The notes under the pieces were generated by a model that saw only the letters and a list, made by a program, of their open reading frames with translations, did no database searches and was not told the origin of the DNA. Positions 5,982-13,707 of a stretch of 22,249 nucleotides of DNA are shown in pieces. Each line of letters starts with the position of its first letter. The stretch's first letter is position 1. Where the stretch lies: positions 1 through 22,249 of the forward strand of contig RFLO01000005.1 of the NCBI GenBank assembly GCA_003693875.1, written 5' to 3'. This DNA comes from Candidatus Pacearchaeota archaeon. GTDB lineage: Archaea > Nanobdellota > Nanobdellia > Pacearchaeales > GW2011-AR1. The translations under genes and the position numbers were made by a program.

Positions 5982-7466
5982 TCAAGCTTCCCTTGACTTT
6001 TTTCTTTTTCGAAGAGCTAACCTTATCGTGTAATTAACTGGATTTTTTATCCCAGGTTCTGGGGGGGATGTTATTCCAAAAAGGGCATAGACTGGCTTGT
6101 CATAATTTGGGGGCATTCTTTTGTTTCTTGCATGCCACTCAATTTGAGAACGGACATATCCTTCCTTTAAGGGCGAGTAATTTTTTTTGTTCCAATCCCG
6201 AATTTTTTCTTCAATATATTCTTTTGAAAATCCCAAGCTTGAAAAAAATGTCAGAAGCAATGAAAGAGCCCGCTTTCTTCCGTCTCTTTTTACTCCTTTG
6301 AGGATTTTTTTTATGACTGGTGGGAACATATCCTCTGTTATGGTTATTCCTTTTAGGTCAATTGGCTTTTTGTCAAAGGGGTCTTTTATTTTCTCTTTTT
6401 TAGTTGAATCGAGTGCCTGCAGGAGCAGGTTTCTTGCCTCTCCCTTGATACAATCGGGCATAAAATTTCTTGCATCTTTTAGTTTCAGCGGGTCTGCCAT
6501 TCGCGGTTCAAAGCCGTCAATTTCGTCTTCTGTTATGACAATGGATGCAAGAGATGTTTTTTCGTGCAGTGAATAGGGAGCTCTGAAGAGATGGCGTGAA
6601 GCAACAAGCACCACATCCACCACATCAATTAGCTCCCTTGCTGTTTTCTTTTCTTCAAATGCTTGCGGACTTTTCCTTGAATTTGTGTTGCACTTTGGAC
6701 AAAAATGAACATCTACTTCTGATTCGCGATGCATCTTTCCATTGCATGACGGGCAAATCATCTCCTTTCTGTTCGACTTCATACTTTCTACGACTGACTG
6801 GCAACGAATATTCCTGCATACAAACCTTCCAATTTTTTTTGATTCCGCGCGAGTTTTACAAAGCTGACACACAACTTCCACAAGTTCAGAATTTTCTAAA
6901 ACCCCTGAATCCATTATCCTCTTAGTAATCTCTTCTTCAGTTATTTCTTTTAGGTATCCTGCGATTATCCTTGCCCATTCCGGAAAGTAGTCTTTTGTTT
7001 TTTTCCCTGCAACTTCGTCTGGAAATGCCTTGAATGGAACCAGGATATGGAACCCCTTTGAGCCTGAAAACTTAACTGAAAAGTTTCTCACTCCATGATA
7101 CCTGAGGGCTTTAATCAAAACCCTGGCCGCTATTTTTGAATAATCAAGATATTTTGAGTCTATGTCCAACAAAAGGTCCCAGCCAATACGCAAATCATTA
7201 TATTCCTCCCTGGTCATTCCCGTCTTTATTTTTAGAGGGTCTTTCCAAATCTCCTCTGAGCAATGAAAAGATGTTGCTCCCTGCCTTGCTAAGTTTATTA
7301 TGTCTGTTGGATAATCCAAGCAGTCCGGCCTTTTGGCAAAAAAACGATTCGCGAAGTTTGCGATTGTTTCGCGATTTTTGCAAAACTCAAAGATGGCATT
7401 TTGGACTTCCTTTCTTGAGTAATAAGATAATGCAATAGATTCTACCCTTTTTCTTTCACTTTCCAT
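5982..7466 (-). CDS. priS: DNA primase, PriS catalytic domain fused to a PriL-CTD-like tail
   Basis: A 494-residue archaeo-eukaryotic primase that makes primers for replication. The catalytic pair DIDSK (Asp101, Asp103), the nucleotide-binding SGSKGFH (134-140) and the later SRHLFRAPYSLHEKTSL stretch, with a third acidic residue (probably Asp284), are all present. A zinc-binding insertion holds four CxnC pairs (C200/C203, C217/C222, C238/C241, C256/C259). From about residue 378 the tail FPPVIKKIL ... RKRALSLLLTFFSSLGFS ... PPNYDKPVYALFGI ... NPVNY resembles the C-terminal domain of the large subunit, as in fused DPANN primases. That domain normally ligates a 4Fe-4S cluster with four cysteines, but this tail has none: V384, Y455 and T466 stand where cysteines are expected. 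The start ATG has a TATA element 24-25 nt upstream. Confidence 0.9.
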   Translation of the reverse strand: MESERKRVESIALSYYSRKEVQNAIFEFCKNRETIANFANRFFAKRPDCLDYPTDIINLARQGATSFHCSEEIWKDPLKIKTGMTREEYNDLRIGWDLLLDIDSKYLDYSKIAARVLIKALRYHGVRNFSVKFSGSKGFHILVPFKAFPDEVAGKKTKDYFPEWARIIAGYLKEITEEEITKRIMDSGVLENSELVEVVCQLCKTRAESKKIGRFVCRNIRCQSVVESMKSNRKEMICPSCNGKMHRESEVDVHFCPKCNTNSRKSPQAFEEKKTARELIDVVDVVLVASRHLFRAPYSLHEKTSLASIVITEDEIDGFEPRMADPLKLKDARNFMPDCIKGEARNLLLQALDSTKKEKIKDPFDKKPIDLKGITITEDMFPPVIKKILKGVKRDGRKRALSLLLTFFSSLGFSKEYIEEKIRDWNKKNYSPLKEGYVRSQIEWHARNKRMPPNYDKPVYALFGITSPPEPGIKNPVNYTIRLALRKRKKSREA

Positions 7467-7546
7467 TATTTTCTAAGTAGCTCTGTATTAATAAATGATG
7501 TGGAAAGAACAATAATCTTTATATAAGGCCTTTCAATCTTGGTTCT
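7467..7546. promoter_or_regulatory. Divergent promoter between primase and PCNA
   Basis: The 80-bp gap contains TTTATTAATA on the minus strand (7495-7486), 24-25 nt from the primase ATG, and TTTATATAA on the plus strand (7518-7526), 25 nt from the PCNA ATG. Two replication genes thus share one short control region, and both mRNAs are predicted to be leaderless. Confidence 0.65.
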
Positions 7547-8269
7547 ATGGCTATAAAACTTGAAGACCCTCGACTACTCTCCGATGCAATCTCAATTATC
7601 TCCGAACTTGTCTCAGAAGTGCGGATAAAACTCCTTGATGAAGGAATGAGCATTGTTGCAGTTGACCCTGCAAATGTTGCCCTTGTTATATTCAAATTTC
7701 CAAGAGAATGTTTTTCAAAATATGAACCTGAAAACACTGTTTGGGGAGTTAATCTTGAAGACCTAAAAAGAATTTTGAAGCGTGCCTCAAGGTCATCAAA
7801 TGTTCTTTTTGAACAAGAAGACAATCTTTTGAAAATTTCTGTTTTTGACAAGATAAAAAGAGTTTTTACGCTTTCGCTAATTGATGTGAGTTCTGAGGAC
7901 AAGGATGTGCCAGAGCTTGAGTTTGCTGCCCGCGTTGAGCTTGATGTAGATAGCTTTTCCCAGGCAATTGAGGATGCAAATGTTGTTGCCGATTCATGCG
8001 AGTTTAGTGTCGGTTCTGGATTTTTCATGATTTCTGGACAAGGAAGCCTTAATTCCGCAAGAGCAGAATTCTCAGAAGATGAAGCAAAAATATCCGGCGT
8101 TGCCAACGCAAAGTACTCTCTTGAATACCTTATGAAATTCATTAAAGCTTCAAAATTGTCCAACAAGGTGATTATTAATTTTTCTACGGATTACCCCCTA
8201 AGACTTGACTTTCCCGGGGACAAGATGGGGATTGGTTTTGTGCTTGCTCCAAGGGTGGATAATGGATGA
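7547..8269 (+). CDS. pcn: PCNA, DNA polymerase sliding clamp
   Basis: This 240-residue protein is recognisable along its length as archaeal PCNA, the ring-shaped processivity clamp that tethers polymerase, ligase, FEN1 and repair enzymes to DNA. Visible hallmarks are an N-terminal domain with LLDEGMSIVAVDPANVALVIFKFPRECFSKY, the interdomain strand region, and the C-terminal part AKYSLEYLMKFIKASKLSNKVIINFSTDYPLRLDF. It is slightly shorter than most clamps because the C-terminus is trimmed (FVLAPRVDNG). A single PCNA of this kind would form a homotrimer. The start is supported by the TATA element 25 nt upstream. Its last 8 bp overlap the Ogg2 gene, and it is divergent from the primase. Confidence 0.95.
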   Translation: MAIKLEDPRLLSDAISIISELVSEVRIKLLDEGMSIVAVDPANVALVIFKFPRECFSKYEPENTVWGVNLEDLKRILKRASRSSNVLFEQEDNLLKISVFDKIKRVFTLSLIDVSSEDKDVPELEFAARVELDVDSFSQAIEDANVVADSCEFSVGSGFFMISGQGSLNSARAEFSEDEAKISGVANAKYSLEYLMKFIKASKLSNKVIINFSTDYPLRLDFPGDKMGIGFVLAPRVDNG

Positions 8270-8879
8270 GCTTGCATCAAAAATTTTAGAACTTAAAAAA
8301 AGACCAATAAAAAAGGCAATTGATCGGCGGCTTTTAGAATTTTTGTCGCTTGGAAAACTTGGGAATGAAGAATGGTTCTGTGAGCTTTGTTTTTGCATTC
8401 TTACAGCAAACTCAAGAGCAAAAACAGCAATTAAGATTCAACAAAAGATAGGCAAAGGCTTCTTAGACTTCGAAATGAGCCAAATAGCGGATATTATTCG
8501 TAATGAGGGCCACAGATTCCATAATACAAAAGCAAGATTTATAGTTGAAGCCAGAAAATTTTCAAAGATAAAGGACATAATTCTTGAAAAAGAGAATAAG
8601 CGAGAGTGGCTTGTTGGCAATGTCAAAGGCATTGGGATAAAAGAGGCTTCCCATTTTCTTAGAAATGTGGGTTTTTTTGATTATGCTATTGTTGACCGCC
8701 ACATAGTAAACTTGCTATATGAGAACGGGCTTTGCAAAAACCCTTACAAGAAGTTTAGGAAAAAAGATTATCTTAAAATTGAAAAAATTCTTTTAGATAT
8801 CTCAAAAAAAGTTTCAATGACTCTTGGCGAGCTTGATTTGTACCTTTGGTATATGAAAACAGGCAGCGTTTTAAAATAG
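8262..8879 (+). CDS. ogg: 8-oxoguanine DNA glycosylase/AP lyase, archaeal Ogg2 type
   Basis: A 205-residue helix-hairpin-helix glycosylase that removes 8-oxoguanine and cleaves the abasic site. The hairpin VKGIGIKEASHFLRNVG contains the catalytic Lys127, and the catalytic Asp is Asp145 in IVDRHI. The length and the C-terminal end WYMKTGSVLK match the archaeal Ogg2 subfamily, in which the terminal lysine carboxylate helps read 8-oxoguanine; here the chain does end in lysine. The start was set at the ATG at 8262, inside the end of the PCNA gene (8-bp overlap), rather than at an in-frame upstream codon, because the family begins about here and no separate promoter is visible. Probably co-transcribed with PCNA. 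Confidence 0.9.
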   Translation: MDELASKILELKKRPIKKAIDRRLLEFLSLGKLGNEEWFCELCFCILTANSRAKTAIKIQQKIGKGFLDFEMSQIADIIRNEGHRFHNTKARFIVEARKFSKIKDIILEKENKREWLVGNVKGIGIKEASHFLRNVGFFDYAIVDRHIVNLLYENGLCKNPYKKFRKKDYLKIEKILLDISKKVSMTLGELDLYLWYMKTGSVLK

Positions 8880-8884
8880 CGATA

Positions 8885-8894
8885 CTTATAAAAA
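8885..8894 (+). promoter_or_regulatory. TATA box opening the envelope gene cluster
   Basis: CTTATAAAAA is centred about 27 nt upstream of the ATG at 8917 and lies right after the Ogg2 stop codon. It marks the switch from the repair unit to the envelope cluster. Confidence 0.6.
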
Positions 8895-8916
8895 GATGAT
8901 TTGACTTTGAACCCTA

Positions 8917-9663
8917 ATGAAGAGGGGGCAGGTTACTATTTTCGTTGTCGCGGGAATTTTGGTTGTCTTTGGTGTTGGGTTATATTTTGCACTTCATATG
9001 TCTTCCTCTTCCTCTAATGTAGATTTTGGAAACCCAAAAGACTCTGTTCTCTTATGCATTGAAGAGCCAATCAGGCAGGCAATTCTTGAATTACTCGAAA
9101 AAGGAGGAGTAGAAAATCCCCAGCTTAGAATTGCCTATAAGGGGATAAACTATACTTACCTTTGCCACAGCGCAGAATATTTTCAAAAATGCATCAATAG
9201 GTATCCTTTCTTCTTTGAAGATTTTGAAGAATCAATAAACGAAAAGTCCAAGATAATTATTAAGGAATGCTTTGATAAAACAAAAAATGAATACAAAAAA
9301 ATAGGGTATGATGTTGATGGGAATTTTAGAGGCTCTTCTTTGGAAATAATTCCGGGCTCTTTAAGAGTTAAGATTAATGCCACACTTAACCTTACCAGAG
9401 GAGATAGCTCAATTTTCTTAGAAAATATGGATTTTGAAATTCCAAGCCCTGTCTATAAAATCCTAAACCTTGTTTTAAGGATAATTAACTCAGAAGCAGA
9501 CTTGTGTGACTTCCTTCATGGGGATTATATGATTTTAAATCCGGATATCCTTATAAGGCGCATTTACTATAAGGGAAGCAAACTGTATGAGATAACTGAT
9601 AAAAAAAGTGATTACAAAATAAAGTTTGCTGTAAGGGGGTGTGTAAGAAACATCTGGTCATGA
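8917..9663 (+). CDS. Pilin-like membrane-anchored protein, copy A
   Basis: A 248-residue protein that begins MKRGQVTIFVVAGILVV: a short basic leader, Gly-Gln, then a single hydrophobic helix (about residues 6-26). The layout resembles an archaeal class III (prepilin peptidase) signal, with possible cleavage after Gly4. The rest is an extracellular domain with cysteines in IEEPIRQAILELLEKGG, YLCHSAEYFQKCI and ECFDKT, and N-glycosylation-type sites. It is clearly related to the protein at 12979-13707: shared elements are YLC-x6-Y-x2-C-I, a Glu-rich helix, a later Cys, and a SPVYKIL/SPIYDML segment. The stop overlaps the next ATG by 4 bp, so it is coupled to the large cysteine-rich gene. The role as a surface filament or anchor subunit is inferred. 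Confidence 0.75.
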   Translation: MKRGQVTIFVVAGILVVFGVGLYFALHMSSSSSNVDFGNPKDSVLLCIEEPIRQAILELLEKGGVENPQLRIAYKGINYTYLCHSAEYFQKCINRYPFFFEDFEESINEKSKIIIKECFDKTKNEYKKIGYDVDGNFRGSSLEIIPGSLRVKINATLNLTRGDSSIFLENMDFEIPSPVYKILNLVLRIINSEADLCDFLHGDYMILNPDILIRRIYYKGSKLYEITDKKSDYKIKFAVRGCVRNIWS

Positions 9664-12600
9664 GAAAAACAAAGGCATTTTTTGAAATTTTGATTTTGAT
9701 TGCGTCTACTTTTGCTTTCTCTCAAATGCTTTCCATTGGAATCTCTAATGTTTCTGCACAGGATGCTCTTGATAGGGGGTGCTGTGAGGTTGACAATCAT
9801 GGAAATTTTTGCACCTATGTTGAAAGGGGCCTTTGCAAGGGAAGTTTTGTTCCAAAAAAATGCTCGGTTGCTGACTTTTGCCAAGCTGGTTGCTGTTATA
9901 ATCAAGGTACGGGGAGTTTTAGGGACGGGGTTCTTAAAAGAGAATGCAAAAGAAATGGCTGGAAGTGGGGCGAAGGGAGTTGTGCTTCTGTTCCGGGTTC
10001 TGAACTTGGATGCTGTATTATCGGGCGCTCAACAAGTTTTACAACAAGAGGAAAATGCGAAAGAGAAGCAGAACAGCAAAAACTTTCTTTCAAATGGGAT
10101 AGAGATATGGATGAGGCACAATGCAAAATGTATGTCTTAAACCAAAGCTTTGGAGCCTGCGTCATTGAAAGGAAAAACAAAAAAACCTGCAAAATGCTTA
10201 CTGCGGCGGAATGTTCAAAAATTTCAAACTCCGCAAGTTTCCATAAGGGGCTTCTTTGCACTGCCTCCTCAATTGGACTTTGTAAGCCTACTCGGGAAAC
10301 CTCCTGCTTTGAAAATTTTGATGAGGTCTATTTTGTAGATTCCTGTGGAAACAGGGCAAATGTCTACGACTCATCCAAGGCAGATGACCCAAACTATTGG
10401 GAAAGAATAATCAGCCCAAAAAAATCCTGCAATTTTAACGATCCGAATGGGAATGCAGATTCAAAGACCTGCGGCAATTGCAACAGGATTAAGGGTGGAA
10501 TCTGTGCTTCTGCGAAAAAAGATGGGTTTAAACCAGATATGGGAGATTATTACTGCAAGAAAACCTATTGCAAATTTGAAGGAAAGATAAGAAGAAATCA
10601 GGAAAGCTGGTGTTATTACGAAACCAAAACTGGCATGGGGCGCGACCCGGTAGGTTCAAGACATTTTATTTACAGGTGCACTGATGGAGTGGTTGTTTTA
10701 GAGCCTTGCCAGGATTTCAGATACAAAATATGTCTTGAAAACAAATCTGTAATTGACCTTGGAGGTGGAAAAAGTGCCAAAATTAGTACTGCTAAGTGTA
10801 TTAACAATTTGGCTACTCAATGCTTCGGATATAATAAGGACGAAACCAAGATAGACAAGTGCAAGGATAATGCTTATTGTATGCTGAAAAATGTTGATAT
10901 TGGGAGCCATTTCAAGTTTAGCATATGCCTTCCAAAAGTTCCAATAGGATATAACATAAATTCAAAAGAGATAAAAAAAGTTGCAGGTGTTTGCAATGCC
11001 GCCTCTGTTACCTGTAAAGTTGTTCGCGCAAAAAAGAAAATTTTTGGGGGATGCAAACCTGTAAAAAATGCCGGCTGCCTGGAAAAGGAATTTGCCGAGA
11101 AGATGAATGAGATTTGCACAAGCCTTGGTGATTGCGGCGCTTATGTAAATTACAATGGAGATTATTCTGATGATGGATACTCTGTTAAAAACTCCCCTAA
11201 ACTTGGAACCAATTATATTGAAAACCTAAAAAAATTAATTGTTCCTGATGGAAAGGACCCCATTAGTGCTGGCGAGATATCCTCATATTTCTCTACTATA
11301 TATGGGATAAAAAAGCCAAGAGAGCTTGGGATATTGAAAAGGATAGAAAAATTGGGCCCACTTGGCGGGCTGTTCTCCCTTGGAGTGGGTGTTGGAACAG
11401 GTTTATTTCTCGGCATTACTGTTCTTAACCCCCTAGGAGCCGTCTTAGCCGGGGTTTCAGTTTTTATCCACACTATTTTTTCTCTTGCAAAAAAATGCAA
11501 GCCAATAGAAGTCAAGTTTGAATGCAGACCGTGGCAGCCACCAAGCGGAGGGGATAAGTGTAATCTTTGCAACAAGGACAAATTGCCATGCACGAAATAT
11601 CGTTGCGAGAGCCTTGGAGCTGCCTGCCGGTTCTTTGAGTCTTCTGATGGTAATGATGTTTGTCTTCAAACAAACCCGACTGATGTAGTCCCGCCAAGGA
11701 TATATGTTGGCAACGCTCCCGAGGGGCTTTCATACGAAGACTTAAGTGATACGGGCTTCAAAATAAAAGAAGATGGGGGTTGCATTCGCCTTCAAAACAC
11801 TCAAAGGAAAATTTCGCTGAAGTTTAAAACTGACGAGCCAGCAATATGCCGGGCTTCTGAGAAAAGAACCAATTTTGACAATATGAGCAATAATCTTGAT
11901 ATTCAATACTCGCTTAACCACAGCATGGAATTTGTCCTAACCAACATACCCGAATATAAAACAGGACTTGAAGCAAAGGATGTTAATTTTTTCCTTGGCT
12001 GCAAGGATGTTAATGGAGCAAAAACGAGCCGAGACTATGTTGTAAGCATGTGTGTTGACATTGGGCCAGATGTATTGCCTCCTGCAATTGAAAAGGTCCT
12101 GCCAAAAGAAAGCTCTCTTGTCAGTTTCGACAGCGAACAAATCAATGTAACTCTTTTTGTTGATGAGCCGTCCGAGTGCAAATGGAGATTTGAAGGAGAA
12201 TCAAAGCAATTTGACGAGATGAACGAAATGAATTGTGCAACAAATATTTCTGACAGAGACTCTCTTAATTACTGGGAATGCACCGGAGGGGTGCCTATTG
12301 AAAACAGGTCCGTTTCAGTAGAGGTTCTCTGCAAAGACCAGCCATGGCTTTCTGGTGAAAATGACTCAAAAAGAAATGTTGGTGAAATCAGAAAACTTTC
12401 ATGGAAAAAACCGGACAAAAAGATAAGCATCGACTCCATTAAGCCAAGTGGGGAAATTGTGGTTAAAAGCCCTTATGCAAATGTTGATATTGAGGTTGAT
12501 GTTTCCGGAGGAAGTGAAAAGTATGATTGCTCATACAAGATTGACAGCTACTCTATGGTTCCGCTTGAGGAAAGCGACGGCTCCTATGTTGCAAAAGGGC

Positions 12601-12944
12601 TCACCCTTTACGCAAGAATACATAATCTCCGAATAAGATGCAAGGACCGTGAAACAGGAGATGTTGCAGAAAAAGAACAGGAGTTTGAAATCTCTCGGGA
12701 TACAAGCGTCCCTGAAATTTCCCGCGTCTGGACGAGCGGAAGTACAATAAACTTCAAAACAACTGAATACGCCGAGTGCAGGTACTCTGAAGGCTCCTGC
12801 AAGTCGTGGGGCAGTGGGGAAGATGCCGGAAAAGGAACCCTCCACAAAATCCCTTCAAAAAAAGGAGATACTTATTACATCCGTTGTGTTGATGCCCTTG
12901 GCAATGAGGCGGGGGATTGCCTTTTAAGTGTTCGCGCAATTTAG
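9660..12944 (+). CDS. Giant cysteine-rich extracellular protein, single-chain form
   Basis: A 1094-residue protein. An N-terminal signal (about 1-36, ending SNVSA) precedes a disulfide-rich region (about 40-530) starting GCCEVDNHGNFC, with CQAGCCYN, LGCCIIG and YFVDSCGNRANVYD. A hydrophobic section follows (about 560-612, probably two membrane helices), then a short Cys cluster FECRPWQPPSGGDKCNLC (about 618-640), and about four Ig-like repeats (677, 805, 922, 1013 onward) marked by DEPAICR, DEPSECK and TEYAECRYS. Its first half aligns with the 566-residue protein at 13704 and its second half with the 680-residue protein at 15455, so it is the fused equivalent of that pair. The start ATG overlaps the upstream stop (ATGA) and replaces a further-upstream in-frame ATG at 9639. 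I recall similar proteins in Pacearchaeota/Woesearchaeota; no function is known. Confidence 0.8.
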   Translation: MRKTKAFFEILILIASTFAFSQMLSIGISNVSAQDALDRGCCEVDNHGNFCTYVERGLCKGSFVPKKCSVADFCQAGCCYNQGTGSFRDGVLKRECKRNGWKWGEGSCASVPGSELGCCIIGRSTSFTTRGKCEREAEQQKLSFKWDRDMDEAQCKMYVLNQSFGACVIERKNKKTCKMLTAAECSKISNSASFHKGLLCTASSIGLCKPTRETSCFENFDEVYFVDSCGNRANVYDSSKADDPNYWERIISPKKSCNFNDPNGNADSKTCGNCNRIKGGICASAKKDGFKPDMGDYYCKKTYCKFEGKIRRNQESWCYYETKTGMGRDPVGSRHFIYRCTDGVVVLEPCQDFRYKICLENKSVIDLGGGKSAKISTAKCINNLATQCFGYNKDETKIDKCKDNAYCMLKNVDIGSHFKFSICLPKVPIGYNINSKEIKKVAGVCNAASVTCKVVRAKKKIFGGCKPVKNAGCLEKEFAEKMNEICTSLGDCGAYVNYNGDYSDDGYSVKNSPKLGTNYIENLKKLIVPDGKDPISAGEISSYFSTIYGIKKPRELGILKRIEKLGPLGGLFSLGVGVGTGLFLGITVLNPLGAVLAGVSVFIHTIFSLAKKCKPIEVKFECRPWQPPSGGDKCNLCNKDKLPCTKYRCESLGAACRFFESSDGNDVCLQTNPTDVVPPRIYVGNAPEGLSYEDLSDTGFKIKEDGGCIRLQNTQRKISLKFKTDEPAICRASEKRTNFDNMSNNLDIQYSLNHSMEFVLTNIPEYKTGLEAKDVNFFLGCKDVNGAKTSRDYVVSMCVDIGPDVLPPAIEKVLPKESSLVSFDSEQINVTLFVDEPSECKWRFEGESKQFDEMNEMNCATNISDRDSLNYWECTGGVPIENRSVSVEVLCKDQPWLSGENDSKRNVGEIRKLSWKKPDKKISIDSIKPSGEIVVKSPYANVDIEVDVSGGSEKYDCSYKIDSYSMVPLEESDGSYVAKGLTLYARIHNLRIRCKDRETGDVAEKEQEFEISRDTSVPEISRVWTSGSTINFKTTEYAECRYSEGSCKSWGSGEDAGKGTLHKIPSKKGDTYYIRCVDALGNEAGDCLLSVRAI

Positions 12945-12949
12945 TAGGA

Positions 12950-12958
12950 TTTATAAAT
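12950..12958 (+). promoter_or_regulatory. TATA box for module B
   Basis: TTTATAAAT is centred 25 nt upstream of the ATG at 12979. The identical 9-mer stands at the same distance before the gene at 15455. Confidence 0.65.
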
Positions 12959-12978
12959 TGAAAAAACATCCCTGTTTT

Positions 12979-13707
12979 ATGGAAAAAAGAGCTCAAATTG
13001 CAATTTTTGTCGTTGTGGGCATACTTATTGTTGTTGCGGCTCTTGTTGTTTTCTTATGGATAAAGCCAAGTGCAAGCTTTGGAAGGGGTGTTTTAAGTTT
13101 TGAAGGCTGCGTGCAGGACGTTGCAACAGACTCAATAACTGCCCTTGAAGAAAATGTGGGCATTGACGATGGAATCACTTACCGCTTTATGGGCCAAGAG
13201 ATTCCCTATCTTTGTTATACCGAAGATTACTACAAAACCTGCATTGTCCAGCATGCCTTGATTGTGGAAAACTTCCAAAGAAAGCTAAAGGAAAGCATTA
13301 GCGAGGGGGTTCAGGAATGTTATAGCGAAAATGTTGAAAGGCTAAAAAAGAAAGGTCTTGAAGTTGTTTCCGGAGATGTTGATTTTGATGTTTTTCTTGA
13401 GCTTGGCAGGGTCCGCATTGAGATTAATGCCCCAACAAGCATTAGCGGAAGTAAATTTTCCAAGCTCAGTGTTGAATTTGCCTCTCCGATATACGATATG
13501 CTTACATTAACTACGACTATTGTTCAGTACGAGTCAAGATTTGGCGATGCACCAGTTGATTACATAACCAATCTTTATCCAGACTATCTTGTAACAAAAT
13601 TTAAAATGAGCGAAGGGACAACTATTTATACTATTAAGAACAAAAAAACGGGTGATGAAATTAAATTTGCAAGCAGGAGCCTGCGCTTTCCTGCAGGTTA
13701 CAAATGA
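12979..13707 (+). CDS. Pilin-like membrane-anchored protein, copy B
   Basis: A 242-residue homologue of the protein at 8917. It starts MEKRAQIAIFVVVGILIVV, with Arg-Ala-Gln before the hydrophobic helix as in class III signals, followed by a cysteine-containing ectodomain (EGCVQDV, YLCYTEDYYKTCIV, ECYSENV) and ASPIYDMLTL. An in-frame ATG at 12928 would add 17 residues, but the TATA element at 12950-12958 lies 25 nt before the ATG at 12979, and only that start places the K-R-A-Q motif at the N-terminus. It overlaps the following cysteine-rich gene by ATGA, repeating the arrangement of copy A. The probable role, a surface-complex subunit paired with its cysteine-rich neighbour, is inferred from the repeated arrangement. 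Confidence 0.75.
   Translation: MEKRAQIAIFVVVGILIVVAALVVFLWIKPSASFGRGVLSFEGCVQDVATDSITALEENVGIDDGITYRFMGQEIPYLCYTEDYYKTCIVQHALIVENFQRKLKESISEGVQECYSENVERLKKKGLEVVSGDVDFDVFLELGRVRIEINAPTSISGSKFSKLSVEFASPIYDMLTLTTTIVQYESRFGDAPVDYITNLYPDYLVTKFKMSEGTTIYTIKNKKTGDEIKFASRSLRFPAGYK

Noticed and set aside
6187..6576. 129-residue plus-strand ORF opposite the primase
   Set aside because: It is a shadow of the primase gene; no promoter, no family resemblance, and the minus-strand protein is convincing throughout.
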